Shown here: positions 17,727-25,927 of the stretch, one piece after another
Position numbering within the stretch: the first letter of the stretch is position 1
Layout: each line of letters starts with the position of its first letter
From: an uncultured bacterium
GTDB lineage: Bacteria; Cyanobacteriota; Vampirovibrionia; Gastranaerophilales; Gastranaerophilaceae
Direction of reading: 5' to 3'
Length of the DNA stretch: 36,255 nucleotides
Assembly: GCA_949285255.1 (NCBI GenBank)
Contig: CASDXV010000007.1
Location: 1 to 36,255, forward strand
Notes under the pieces: generated by a model
What the model was told of the DNA's origin: nothing
Databases searched by the model: none
What the model saw: the letters and a program-made list of their open reading frames with translations, nothing else
Program-made: the position numbers and the translations under genes

Positions 17727-18890
17727 CTACTTTTTATCCTTCAACTTAACAAGTTCATCTTCTTTTAGTACAACAACGGGCTTATCTGCTATAACTTTTA
17801 CCAAACCTTGCGATATGTACTCTTCGCCCGCATTTAGCCCTGAAGTTACTATCCAGTATTTTTGATATTCATTTGAAACTTTTATGTATTTTTTTCTTGC
17901 AATTGAATCTTTGTCAACCACATATACATATCTGCCCTCTGAATCTTGCAGGACACAGTCTTGAGGAACAACTAATTTTTTATTTAGTTTATTTGAATAA
18001 ACTTTTACTTTTACAAAATCCCCCGGGATAAGCTTGTTGTCAGGATTTTTAAATGTTGCACGAAGTGCAATTGTACCTGTAGTTTGAGAGATTTGGTTAT
18101 CCCAAAAATCCTCTACACCCTTATGCTCGTACTTGGTACCGTCAGGCAGAGTAATCTCAACACTTATAGGCTGCTCTTTTTTATCCTCGGGAATAATTTC
18201 ATTATCCCTTAAATTAGCAAATTGTTTAGAATCAACACTATACGTAACATAAATAGGGTTAGTACTTACAACACGGGCTAAAGCTCCGCTTTGAGTGCTT
18301 ACATAGTTACCTTGAGTAACATTTAGCATACCTATTCTACCGTCAATCGGAGAAGTTATTCTTGTGTAGTTATAATTTCTTTTGGCATCATTAACCGCAG
18401 CAATTGCGGCTTTAACAGAGGCATTTGCTACATCTCTTTGAGCAAGCGTATCATCGTAAGTTGACTTTGCAATATAGTCTTTTGCAACAAGCTCTTTTGA
18501 GCGCGCAAAGTCTTTACTTGCTTTAACTGCCTGCGCCCTTGCAGTCGCAAGGTCGGCTTGTGCTTTATTTAGAGCAATTAAGTACTGCTGAGGTTCAATT
18601 ATAAACAAGACTTGCCCTTTTTTAACAAAATCACCTTCGTTAAATCTTTTTTCCTGCAAATACCCGTCAACTCTGGCAACAAGGTCAACCGAGTACTTTG
18701 CAACAATTCTGCCCGGGGCTTCTATTTCATTTTTATATTCAATTTCACCGGCTTGAGAAAGCTTCACTTTTGGCGTCATCATGGCACCCATCATTTTTGC
18801 ACGCATGAACTCGCCAAACTTCCCGCTGCACCAGCGAAATGCAACAAGAGCAATTATAACAAGCAAAACAATGCTTACTTTTTTCTTCAT
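17727..18890 (-). CDS. RND periplasmic membrane-fusion protein
   Basis: Adaptor joining the RND pump to the TolC-like channel. I choose ATG 18890 (387 aa) because GAGGA lies just upstream and the product then opens with MKKK and a membrane anchor (VSIVLLVIIALVAF). Domains in order are the anchor, a first biotinyl-lipoyl half (VDLVARVDGYLQEK then EGDFVKKGQVLF), a helical hairpin (about 95-165), a second lipoyl half (ITSPIDGRIG), a beta-barrel region and a membrane-proximal domain. It has no lipobox, so it is anchored by its N-terminal helix. It is the first gene of the operon and carries its promoter. Confidence 0.94.
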   Translation of the reverse strand: MKKKVSIVLLVIIALVAFRWCSGKFGEFMRAKMMGAMMTPKVKLSQAGEIEYKNEIEAPGRIVAKYSVDLVARVDGYLQEKRFNEGDFVKKGQVLFIIEPQQYLIALNKAQADLATARAQAVKASKDFARSKELVAKDYIAKSTYDDTLAQRDVANASVKAAIAAVNDAKRNYNYTRITSPIDGRIGMLNVTQGNYVSTQSGALARVVSTNPIYVTYSVDSKQFANLRDNEIIPEDKKEQPISVEITLPDGTKYEHKGVEDFWDNQISQTTGTIALRATFKNPDNKLIPGDFVKVKVYSNKLNKKLVVPQDCVLQDSEGRYVYVVDKDSIARKKYIKVSNEYQKYWIVTSGLNAGEEYISQGLVKVIADKPVVVLKEDELVKLKDKK

Positions 18891-18921
18891 AATATCCTCA
18901 AAATGCTTCTCCTCAAATAAA

Positions 18922-18950
18922 ATACTACCATTAAAAATATATACAATCAA
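18922..18950 (-). promoter_or_regulatory. Promoter of the RND efflux operon
   Basis: On the minus strand TTGATT (18950-18945) is separated by exactly 17 bases from TAGTAT (18927-18922). The leader is about 25 bases and ends in GAGGA before ATG 18890. Confidence 0.6.
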
Positions 18951-18957
18951 CAAGTCG

Positions 18958-18975
18958 GTACTACTTTAGTACTAA
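18958..18975. promoter_or_regulatory. Candidate operator upstream of the efflux promoter
   Basis: GTACTA occurs at 18958-18963 and again at 18969-18974, one helical turn (11 bp) apart. The second copy lies in the perfect palindrome TTAGTACTAA (18966-18975). The pair abuts the -35 box of the efflux operon, a place suited to a regulator. No regulator gene is adjacent. Confidence 0.4.
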
Positions 18976-19031
18976 TGCTAAATCTATACCCGGGTGGCAT
19001 TAAAAGAAAATTACATATGTCATAATGAAGC

Positions 19032-19232
19032 ATGAAAGAATATATGGTTGGAAAAAATATGAAACTAGGAGAATACTTTAAAGACATAAATCAAAAGGCA
19101 GATGCGATAAATAAAAGAGCCAAAAACCCTTTTGTGGATTATGACTACTCACACAATCCTTTTAAGGGAGCATTTAAGCAAACCTATATCTGGATTGAAA
19201 AAGAAGAGCCAAAAAAGGATGAATTTAATTAA
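19032..19232 (+). CDS. Small hypothetical protein
   Basis: A 66-aa polar product, not recognised, with two NPF tripeptides and several aromatic residues in its second half and a Lys/Glu-rich tail. The start is uncertain: ATG 19032 has only GAAG nearby, and a CATAAT at 19021-19026 would again give a leaderless message; ATG 19059 is an alternative. It occupies the gap between the divergent efflux operon and the convergent ABC ATPase gene, whose 3' end it overlaps by eight bases. Confidence 0.45.
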   Translation: MKEYMVGKNMKLGEYFKDINQKADAINKRAKNPFVDYDYSHNPFKGAFKQTYIWIEKEEPKKDEFN

Positions 19233-20301
19233 GAGCTTCTTTTGTTATCGCGTCAAAAAACTTAAGCTTCATCGGGTCAATTGAAAACTCAATTGTACTT
19301 CCTGAATTGTAATCAGCGGGAACTTTGGCAATGCAGTTAACCTCTCCCAACTTAAAGTACACAACCTTGTGCGAGCCCAAAGTTTCCTCAAATTCAGGAG
19401 TAGCACTAAACTTAATAAGGTTAAAAGGATAATTCACATTTGACTTATCTACAATATCTTCAACCCTAACCCCTACAATAACATCTTCCACGTTTTTCGG
19501 ATAATTTACGGGAGTTGTGGCAAGGTTTACAAATACATTTGCAAAACGAAGTAAACCATCTTTAAGTGTTGCCTTAAAAAGGTTCATAGGGTAATTGCCC
19601 ATAAAAGTTGCAACAAAAGTGTTTTTAGGGTTGTTGTAAATGTTATAAGCGTCATCTGCCTGCTGGATTTTACCCTTATCAAGCACAACTATTCTATCGC
19701 CCATAGTAAGCGCTTCCGTTTGGTCATGAGTAACATATATAAATGTTGTGTTCAATTTTTTATGCAATTTTTTAATCTCAGAGCGCATAGAAACTCTTAA
19801 CTTGGCATCAAGATTACTTAGTGGTTCATCCATTAAAAATACACTAGGTTCACGAACTATAGCACGTCCAAGAGCAACCCTTTGCCTTTGCCCGCCTGAT
19901 AATTCCCTTGGCTTATAGTCAAGGTAATCTTCAAGCCCTAAAATCTCAGCGGCATTATTTACACGTCTTTTAATCTCGCATTTAGCCATTTTTCTGACAC
20001 TTAGGCCAAATGCCATATTATCAAATACGCTTAGGTGCGGATATAGCGCATAGCTTTGGAAAACCATAGCAATATCGCGGTCTTTAGGCAAAACGTTGTT
20101 AACGCGCCTTGAGCCTATGCAAATCTCGCCCGATGTTGGTTTTTCAAGACCTGCTATAGTTCTTAAAAGAGTTGACTTCCCGCAGCCTGAAGCACCTACA
20201 AGCACTACAAATTCTTTATCATTAATTTCAAGTGAAATATTATCCAGAATAACCTTTTTACCAAAACATTTGGTTATGTTATTTAATACAACTTTTGCCA
20301 A
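19225..20301 (-). CDS. Solo sugar-type ABC ATPase (MsmK/UgpC/MalK family)
   Basis: A 358-aa ATPase that would energise carbohydrate importers from the cytoplasmic side. It shows Walker [10 protein letters not shown] (about 36-44), Q-loop [11 protein letters not shown], signature LSGGQRQR (about 135), Walker B VFLMDEP, H-loop THDQTEA, and a C-terminal TOBE/regulatory domain (about 240-355). No permease or binding-protein genes are nearby, so it may serve several transporters elsewhere, as MsmK/MsmX-type proteins do. The start is a TTG at 20301 with GAGGA eight bases upstream; the nearby in-frame ATG is followed two codons later by a stop. It follows the pseudo-kinase gene by 17 bases, in one operon. 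Confidence 0.92.
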   Translation of the reverse strand: MAKVVLNNITKCFGKKVILDNISLEINDKEFVVLVGASGCGKSTLLRTIAGLEKPTSGEICIGSRRVNNVLPKDRDIAMVFQSYALYPHLSVFDNMAFGLSVRKMAKCEIKRRVNNAAEILGLEDYLDYKPRELSGGQRQRVALGRAIVREPSVFLMDEPLSNLDAKLRVSMRSEIKKLHKKLNTTFIYVTHDQTEALTMGDRIVVLDKGKIQQADDAYNIYNNPKNTFVATFMGNYPMNLFKATLKDGLLRFANVFVNLATTPVNYPKNVEDVIVGVRVEDIVDKSNVNYPFNLIKFSATPEFEETLGSHKVVYFKLGEVNCIAKVPADYNSGSTIEFSIDPMKLKFFDAITKEALN

Positions 20302-20318
20302 CTAATTCATCCTCTAAA

Positions 20319-21452
20319 TTATTTGCGCTCAACAGGAACGACAAAACTAACCATAGTACCAAAAGCAGGTTTTGAATAAACCCATATATCACCCTTGAAG
20401 TATTTAATAAACTTTTTGACAAGAACAAATGCTAATTTCATACCAATTGAACGCTTGTTTTTGTTTATATATGTATAAGGCTCAAAAAGCGTATTTAGCT
20501 CTTCTTCATCGAGCAAAAGCTCGCTTGCTTTCATTTCAAAAAGCACATACTGCGAAGGGTCAAGCTCGCCCTTGCTGTCAAACTCATGAGTTTCAAGAAA
20601 AGCAACCGGCGGATTTCCCGCACTTAACATGACTCTTCCCACTTGAGTGTTTTGTAAAAACACATCCAAAATGCTTTTTATAACATATTCAAACACCCCG
20701 GGGTCAAGGAAACATCCTCTTGAAAAAAGTGAAGAAAAATTATGTTCAAAAAGCATTTTTCTTTTTGTAAAAAACGGTTCATACTGCTTAACTATAGCAC
20801 TTAGGAGATTTACAATATCAAAATTTCTAAAGTCATACTGGTATAGGTTTGACTCAAGTCTGAAAATTGTAAAAAGTTTTTCTAAATCATATGTCAAATC
20901 TCTTGCGTTTTTATTGATTATATTTACATATTTCATCTGTTTATCAATTAGAACACCACCAACTCCGTCTGAGAGCGCCTTTGAAAAACCCTCAATAGTA
21001 GCAAGATTTGATAAAATTTCACCTGAAATATTAACCAGATAATTGTTTTTTTCATCAATAATACTGCGAGCAATTTCAAACTGTCCGTTTACCATATTTT
21101 GCATTTTGTAGTTTTGGCTAACATCACGAAGAGAAACATAAACCTTGCCCTCTTGAGTATCTCTCATGGCGGAAACTTCAAAATAAAAATCTTCATCAGA
21201 ATTTTTTACTTTTGCTTTTGATACAACAGGCTTTCTAAGCATTACACATTTATTTAAAAGATTCGAGCCGCCGTCAATATAAGATGAAAAAAACTCTCCC
21301 GCCATCTCTATTCTTGAAACACAGAACATCTCAAGTGCTTTTTTATTCGCATCAAGAACCTTTCCCTCAAGGGATACAACCAGCACTCCATCGGGAAATT
21401 TATTAAACATATCTTCTTTATTGGGTCTTTTAAAAAATCTCAATAAGTCCAT
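20319..21452 (-). CDS. PAS and histidine-kinase-like protein lacking the phospho-acceptor His
   Basis: A 377-aa cytoplasmic protein with no membrane segment. Residues about 14-115 are a PAS-type sensor domain (DGVLVVSLEGKVLDAN). Residues about 125-190 are the dimerisation helices, but the H-box reads VNISGEIL, with Gly144 where the autophosphorylated His is normally found. The ATPase-like part (about 200-375) keeps the F-box (LFEPY) and the tail GTMVSFVVP, lacks a clear Asn box and DxGxG, and has a reduced G2 motif (GMKLAF). It is therefore probably a pseudo-kinase that binds or senses rather than signals by phosphotransfer. It is cotranscribed with the solo ABC ATPase, divergent from a STAS-like gene, and probably leaderless. 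Confidence 0.8.
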   Translation of the reverse strand: MDLLRFFKRPNKEDMFNKFPDGVLVVSLEGKVLDANKKALEMFCVSRIEMAGEFFSSYIDGGSNLLNKCVMLRKPVVSKAKVKNSDEDFYFEVSAMRDTQEGKVYVSLRDVSQNYKMQNMVNGQFEIARSIIDEKNNYLVNISGEILSNLATIEGFSKALSDGVGGVLIDKQMKYVNIINKNARDLTYDLEKLFTIFRLESNLYQYDFRNFDIVNLLSAIVKQYEPFFTKRKMLFEHNFSSLFSRGCFLDPGVFEYVIKSILDVFLQNTQVGRVMLSAGNPPVAFLETHEFDSKGELDPSQYVLFEMKASELLLDEEELNTLFEPYTYINKNKRSIGMKLAFVLVKKFIKYFKGDIWVYSKPAFGTMVSFVVPVERK

Positions 21453-21461
21453 TATGAAACA

Positions 21462-21491
21462 ATACTAACACAAACAAAATTAAAAAAACAA
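21462..21491 (-). promoter_or_regulatory. Promoter of the pseudo-kinase/ABC ATPase operon
   Basis: TTGTTT (21491-21486), 18 bases, then TAGTAT (21467-21462) preceded by TGT as an extended -10. The expected +1 is three bases before ATG 21452, with no Shine-Dalgarno. Confidence 0.6.
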
Positions 21492-21599
21492 ATCATCTCT
21501 CAAACTAAAGTATAAAAATCATTAAACCTTAAACTAATTAAACTCAAGATAATAAAAATGTATAATTTATTTACAGATTTTGCAAGGATTTTGAACAAA

Positions 21600-21944
21600 A
21601 TGGATTTTGTTATTAGAAAGCGTGGCAATTTTTGCCTGCTTGATATCAAGAAAGATATTTTTGACACAAATCTACTTACTGAAATATTTGGGTTTATCAA
21701 AAAAAATATAAAAAACAAAAATAACTTAGCACTAAATCTCAAACAAGTTAAGGCTTTTGATTGCGCAAAAACACTTAATTTGCTATTTAAAGAAAATATA
21801 ACTATAGCCGAAGCAAAAGCAGAGCTTATAGTGCAAGCCAACCTCTTAGGGCAAAAATTACCTCTTAAAATATTTTTTAGTGAAGAAGATTTTATGGAGA
21901 ACAAAAGAAGCTATACAAGAAGAAGATTTACTCTTATAAAATAA
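21600..21944 (+). CDS. STAS-like domain protein
   Basis: About 114 aa from ATG 21600. It reads like a single STAS domain, the fold of anti-sigma-factor antagonists: first strand FVIRKRGNFCLLDI, central strand NLALNLKQVKAFD followed by a helix where such proteins carry the regulatory Ser or Thr (here Cys-Ala-Lys-Thr), and a final strand LKIFF. The match is weak and rests on pattern only. ATG 21558 would add 14 residues, but a TATAAT at 21561-21566 and AAGGA at 21584-21588 favour 21600. It is divergent from the pseudo-kinase operon, so the two may form one regulatory module. An enzyme or binding role is not visible. Confidence 0.55.
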   Translation: MDFVIRKRGNFCLLDIKKDIFDTNLLTEIFGFIKKNIKNKNNLALNLKQVKAFDCAKTLNLLFKENITIAEAKAELIVQANLLGQKLPLKIFFSEEDFMENKRSYTRRRFTLIK

Positions 21945-21949
21945 AAAAA

Positions 21950-21971
21950 CCGATAACAAAAATGTTATCGG
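21950..21971 (-). terminator. Minus-oriented terminator-like hairpin
   Basis: CCGATAAC (21950-21957) pairs with GTTATCGG (21964-21971). On the minus strand the stem is followed by TTTTTTTATTTT. On the plus strand no T run follows. It would stop transcription coming from the right, although no minus-strand gene is seen there. Confidence 0.6.
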
Positions 21972-22039
21972 GCAAAACAGTTTACGAGTGAGAGTGGAAT
22001 ATGCACTAAAAAAATAATATAAGTCTTAAATTTCTGTGT

Positions 22040-22062
22040 AAATAGCCACTTAGGCTATTTTT
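22040..22062 (+). terminator. Terminator after the STAS-like gene
   Basis: AAATAGCC (22040-22047) and GGCTATTT (22053-22060) form an 8-bp stem with a 5-base loop, followed by two more T residues. Confidence 0.55.
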
Positions 22063-22105
22063 ATAAACCTTAGAATTAAAACGCATTTTCAAAAAATAAG
22101 CAATC

Positions 22106-22114
22106 TGATATAAT
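22106..22114 (+). promoter_or_regulatory. Extended -10 promoter of the PilZ gene
   Basis: TGA-TATAAT is a perfect extended -10. The predicted +1 (22121) is two bases before the ATG, and no ribosome site is present. Confidence 0.65.
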
Positions 22115-22122
22115 AGAGCAAT

Positions 22123-22773
22123 ATGGAAGAGTATTTAAATTACATAAGCGCAGAAAAGAAAATCGACCTTATAATAAGAACCCCAAACGGGCCTATAAGG
22201 TTTTTTAGCACATTTAAAAATCAAGACGAAAATAAAATTACAATTTCAAAACCCACCAGCAAAAACCTTGCATTCTCTTGTGTTGCAAATCAACCGGTTG
22301 AAATATACGCATACACAAACGGTGGCGTATTTAAGCTTAAGTGCAAATTTATATCCTGCTCGCAAAACGAATGCCTGCTAACCCTGCCTTCATCGGTAGA
22401 GAAAATGCAAAGACGGGAATATATAAGAGTGGATTTAAAAATCAAAACATTACTTGATTTATTTATCGGCGACAGCAAAAAAACAATTCAAGCTACATCA
22501 AGAAATATAAGTGCTAAAGGCATTAATCTTTTGCTTGAAGAAGATATATCGATTTATTCAAAAATAGAGCTAAAATTGCTTTTTGAAGAAGAAAACATAT
22601 TAACTCTTGCAAAAAAAGTAAAAATAAAACCCGTAAAAATAGGCGAGAGAACCTACTACGACACATCACTTGCATTTATCACCATAAACGAAAAAGGAAT
22701 AAATTTTATAGTTAAAAAATGCTTTGAATTTGAAGCAGCACAAAGAAGAAAATTGCTTGATTCGCAAACATAA
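22123..22773 (+). CDS. PilZ-domain cyclic-di-GMP binding protein (YcgR-like)
   Basis: A 216-aa cytoplasmic protein with an N-terminal YcgR-N-type beta domain (about 1-95) and a C-terminal PilZ domain (about 97-205). The c-di-GMP contacts are visible as QRREYIRVD (RxxxR motif, about 98-106) and NISAKG (the D/NxSxxG motif, about 126-131). YcgR-type proteins adjust motility, secretion or exopolysaccharide in response to c-di-GMP. The start follows an extended -10 directly. The stop overlaps the ribosome site of the next gene, so PilZ and the secreted glycine-zipper protein are one operon. The target in this organism is unknown. Confidence 0.88.
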   Translation: MEEYLNYISAEKKIDLIIRTPNGPIRFFSTFKNQDENKITISKPTSKNLAFSCVANQPVEIYAYTNGGVFKLKCKFISCSQNECLLTLPSSVEKMQRREYIRVDLKIKTLLDLFIGDSKKTIQATSRNISAKGINLLLEEDISIYSKIELKLLFEEENILTLAKKVKIKPVKIGERTYYDTSLAFITINEKGINFIVKKCFEFEAAQRRKLLDSQT

Positions 22774-22782
22774 GGAGAATCT

Positions 22783-23511
22783 ATGAAAATGAAAAAATTT
22801 TTCAGTATTTTACTTAGTATTACTTTTGTCAATTTTATGTTTAGCGGTTTTGTCTTTGCACAAGATTACGAAAACCCTCCGTGTGAAAAAGAAGTAAGCG
22901 TTGAACATCTTGCGCCTCATAAATATTCAAAGGTTAATCTTGTAAAAGTAACAGATGTAGAAAGTATTGTGCAAAAAGAAAATGTTATAGAAATATCATT
23001 TGCGCAAAATTTTAACTCAAAGTACTACAAAGAAGGCGACTTTATACAGTTTGAATTTCTGGATAACTTAGTAACACAGGAAGGAACTTGCATAATTCCT
23101 AAAAAATCATCCCTTATTGCAAAAATAACAAGCATCAAAAAACCTCGCTGGTTCTCAAGAAACGCTATTGTTTGTGTTAATTTTACCCATATAATCTTCC
23201 CTGACGGCAAAAATATCCCGGTGTGTGCCAAAATTGTCGGAAAGAAGAATTATCTTCAGATGACCGGTAAAGACACAGCCAAAAAAATAGCAGCCTACAC
23301 AATATCAATAGGTGGAGTTGGAACAGGGTTAGGTGCAGCAATTGGTGTTGCAGGGGGTAATGTCATAACAGGACTTATTATAGGCGGTTCTGTTGGCGGC
23401 GGCGTAGGGCTTATCTCGGGTATTGTTTCCCCCGGACTTCACTATAAAGCAAAAAAAGGGCAAAAACTGCCTATCATGCTTGAAGACAACTTAAAAGTAC
23501 CTAAAATGTAA
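22783..23511 (+). CDS. Secreted glycine-zipper protein
   Basis: A 242-aa product with a clear Sec signal peptide (MKMKKFF to VFAQ, about 26 residues). The mature part has a beta-rich region (about 45-160), then a Gly-rich hydrophobic stretch (about 172-215) with the repeated GxxxG spacing of glycine-zipper membrane segments, and a short basic tail. The family is not recognised by name. AAGGAGA lies five bases before the ATG. Cotranscription with the PilZ gene suggests an envelope role under c-di-GMP control; that link is inference. Confidence 0.75.
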   Translation: MKMKKFFSILLSITFVNFMFSGFVFAQDYENPPCEKEVSVEHLAPHKYSKVNLVKVTDVESIVQKENVIEISFAQNFNSKYYKEGDFIQFEFLDNLVTQEGTCIIPKKSSLIAKITSIKKPRWFSRNAIVCVNFTHIIFPDGKNIPVCAKIVGKKNYLQMTGKDTAKKIAAYTISIGGVGTGLGAAIGVAGGNVITGLIIGGSVGGGVGLISGIVSPGLHYKAKKGQKLPIMLEDNLKVPKM

Positions 23512-23560
23512 ATCCTATTGTTACAAAATGTAAAATTAAAACAAAAAAATATAAAGTTTT

Positions 23561-23599
23561 AAACTGAGCGTGACGAATAACAATTTGTACGCTCAGTTT
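23561..23599 (+). terminator. Terminator after the PilZ operon
   Basis: AAACTGAGCGT (23561-23571) pairs with ACGCTCAGTTT (23589-23599): an 11-bp stem with a 17-base loop and a short T run. It separates the operon from the 741-aa gene. Confidence 0.6.
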
Positions 23600-23653
23600 T
23601 AGTATAAATTTACAAGGAATTACGACAAATAAACAGGTGCGAAAGGAAATAAT

Positions 23654-25879
23654 ATGGGAACAGATTTAAACTCAAACATCTTAGGGGTGAAAAAGGCAAG
23701 CGAGTTAACTAACGTAACAGGCAACTTGAATAGTATTTATTCAAAATCCAGAACAGAACAACAAGAAGCCTTGTCGCAGTTATTTAAGCAAAAGTATTTT
23801 AACTCAACAACTCAAAAAGCTACAATCAATAATCAAATCGAAACTCTTGAAGAAAAAATTAAAGAATTTGACGATAAAATAAAAGAACTTGAAGAGCAAA
23901 TTGCAGATAAGCAAGATGAACTTGATAAATTAAAAACTCAAATTGCAGATAAAGTTGCAAAAATAGTAGCAGACACAGAAGAATATGAAGCAACTTCAAA
24001 AAGAAGAGTTGACCAAGCAATAGATAACGCTCTTTATCATTATGAAAGTGACAGTCACTCAAAGAGAAACGGTGGCGAAAAAACTCTTAGCGACTTTATC
24101 ATAGAACAAATGGGCCTAGTAACGGGTCAAATTACAGGCGGCAGAGTTAATATCGATAAAGCTATTGAAGAACTCGGCACACCACAAACAGAACTCAACG
24201 GCATAGTGGGTGAGATGGAAGGTCTTGTTGATGATATAGACGGACTTAACTCACAATATGCTACAACAAAAAGTACTCTTGACCTGTTAAAATTAACCAA
24301 AAACAACATGACAGATGCAGCAGGCAGCTATCAAACATCAGACACTGACCCATCTGTACCTATATTTACTCCTGCAAAAGAAGACTTAGCTGACGGATAT
24401 CTGGCACAGTATACATCTCGTATGGCAAACAGAGAAAACCAAACAAACCTTCCTTCGGTAGCAGATAAACAGGCAGTAATTGACAAGTATAGCGGAAATA
24501 TTGCAGCACAAACCCAAGGTGTAGACCAATACAGCACTAAAAATGCACAATTACTATCGTTCTCTCAAGCGCTGGACAAAGGTCTAATAAAAGATATGCA
24601 AAATGCAGGCTTCTCTAAGAAAGAAATGCTTGACACAATAAAAGAACTTTTCCCATCAACAGGCATTTCTCACGGAGATGACGGCAGACCTGTTATACCT
24701 TGGGGCCATGGTTCAGACGCGCAAGCTATATACAGAAAATTTGAAGATAGCTTTGGCAAAGTCGAAGGAGCAGTTCAAAGAGATGACCTTCAAGTTGCCG
24801 AAATGGACAAAGCAATCAAAAACGACAAAATTGTCACAGAAATGAAGAATAATAACTTCAGCTGGAAAGAAACCGCTTATACTTTGACAAGGCTATGGCC
24901 CGGCGGCGGCATTGGCTACACATTAGGCGAAAAAGAAGTAACTCTGCCTATAGGTGATAAAAACTCAAAAGGTACTTATGACGCCCTTGAAGCAGAAATC
25001 AAGAAAAACTATCCTGATGTTAAAATAAACAGAGGTACGTCTGATGAAACCGTTAAAGATGAAGTAAAACACACTGACCCTGTAGGTTTCCACATTGGCG
25101 ACAATAGCTACGAATTTGCAATAGACAGAAATCAAGACGGTGTATTGAATGACTTCACAGAAATGGTAGGCGCAAATGGCGTAGACGGCATGGAAGAACT
25201 TGCACTGTTTGATACAGACGGCGACGGTCACATCAGTGGTGATGAACTTAAAAATGTTCTTGTACTTAACACCGAACACACAAACCGCGACTACGAATTC
25301 CTAAGCGCAGAACAACTGGGTATCAAAGACATTGACCTAAGCTCATTTACCGAAAAAACTCAATCCAGAGGCGATGGCGTTGAAGGCAGCGAAGACTTCA
25401 TCAACATTAACAACTCATTAATAACAGGAACATTCAACATCACAATGAACGACGGCAAAAATGCCGAAGGTTACCAAAAATTCGTAACCGAAGAGTACAT
25501 GGAAGCAGTATATAACCCGATTTTAGGTGAAAATGTATACTCAGAACTTGACGGCGATACTGTTGATAATGTAATAGACGATAACTTCAAAGATGCAGAC
25601 GATAAACTTGGCAACTTAAATGAATTTGCAGATTTAATTAAAGATGCTAAAGAATATGGCAACATCAAAGCAGCACTTAGAACAAAACTTAACAATGCAC
25701 AAAATGAAGCTTATGGCTACAAAGCTCAACAAACAGCAGAACACATTGACGGCTACAGCGCTGATGCTCCTAAGGTTGACCTTGAAATGTCAATTGATGA
25801 AGCAGATAGAGTAATAAACGAATACCTGGAAGCTGCCGAAAAAGAAAAAGAAGAAGAAGAAAAACAAAAACAAGAATAA
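23654..25879 (+). CDS. Large signal-less coiled-coil protein with EF-hand motifs and an internal repeat
   Basis: Function unknown. The 741-aa acidic product has no signal peptide or membrane segment. Residues about 60-110 are a strong coiled coil (repeated IKELEEQI-type heptads). Residues about 302-367 and 382-450 are two copies of one unit with a shared pattern I-x2-M-x-N-x2-FS-x-KE, an L-x-P-x2-GI step and a later V-x2-P-x-G. Two EF-hand-like calcium loops follow: DRNQDGVLNDF (about 490) and DTDGDGHISGDE (about 520-531). The tail is a Lys/Glu run. AAAGGA lies seven bases before the ATG and a strong terminator follows. It may be a calcium-dependent surface or exported protein, perhaps related in export route to the 2695-5404 cluster; that is inference. 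Confidence 0.75.
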   Translation: MGTDLNSNILGVKKASELTNVTGNLNSIYSKSRTEQQEALSQLFKQKYFNSTTQKATINNQIETLEEKIKEFDDKIKELEEQIADKQDELDKLKTQIADKVAKIVADTEEYEATSKRRVDQAIDNALYHYESDSHSKRNGGEKTLSDFIIEQMGLVTGQITGGRVNIDKAIEELGTPQTELNGIVGEMEGLVDDIDGLNSQYATTKSTLDLLKLTKNNMTDAAGSYQTSDTDPSVPIFTPAKEDLADGYLAQYTSRMANRENQTNLPSVADKQAVIDKYSGNIAAQTQGVDQYSTKNAQLLSFSQALDKGLIKDMQNAGFSKKEMLDTIKELFPSTGISHGDDGRPVIPWGHGSDAQAIYRKFEDSFGKVEGAVQRDDLQVAEMDKAIKNDKIVTEMKNNNFSWKETAYTLTRLWPGGGIGYTLGEKEVTLPIGDKNSKGTYDALEAEIKKNYPDVKINRGTSDETVKDEVKHTDPVGFHIGDNSYEFAIDRNQDGVLNDFTEMVGANGVDGMEELALFDTDGDGHISGDELKNVLVLNTEHTNRDYEFLSAEQLGIKDIDLSSFTEKTQSRGDGVEGSEDFININNSLITGTFNITMNDGKNAEGYQKFVTEEYMEAVYNPILGENVYSELDGDTVDNVIDDNFKDADDKLGNLNEFADLIKDAKEYGNIKAALRTKLNNAQNEAYGYKAQQTAEHIDGYSADAPKVDLEMSIDEADRVINEYLEAAEKEKEEEEKQKQE

Positions 25880-25899
25880 GCTTCAAATCTAATAAAATT

Positions 25900-25927
25900 A
25901 AAGGCTCTCAAAATGAGAGCCTTTTTT
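25900..25927. terminator. Bidirectional terminator between the EF-hand gene and recF
   Basis: AAAGGCTCTCA (25900-25910) pairs with TGAGAGCCTTT (25914-25924) with a 3-base loop, followed by TTTTTT on the plus strand and by an AT-rich, T-containing run on the minus strand. The T run reaches into the recF stop codon. Confidence 0.9.

Noticed and set aside
21500-21904. A 134-codon minus-strand frame opposite the STAS-like gene
   Set aside because: It lies antisense to a plus-strand frame that has a -10 box, a ribosome site and a recognisable domain pattern. The minus frame has low-complexity Ser/Leu/Phe composition typical of shadows.
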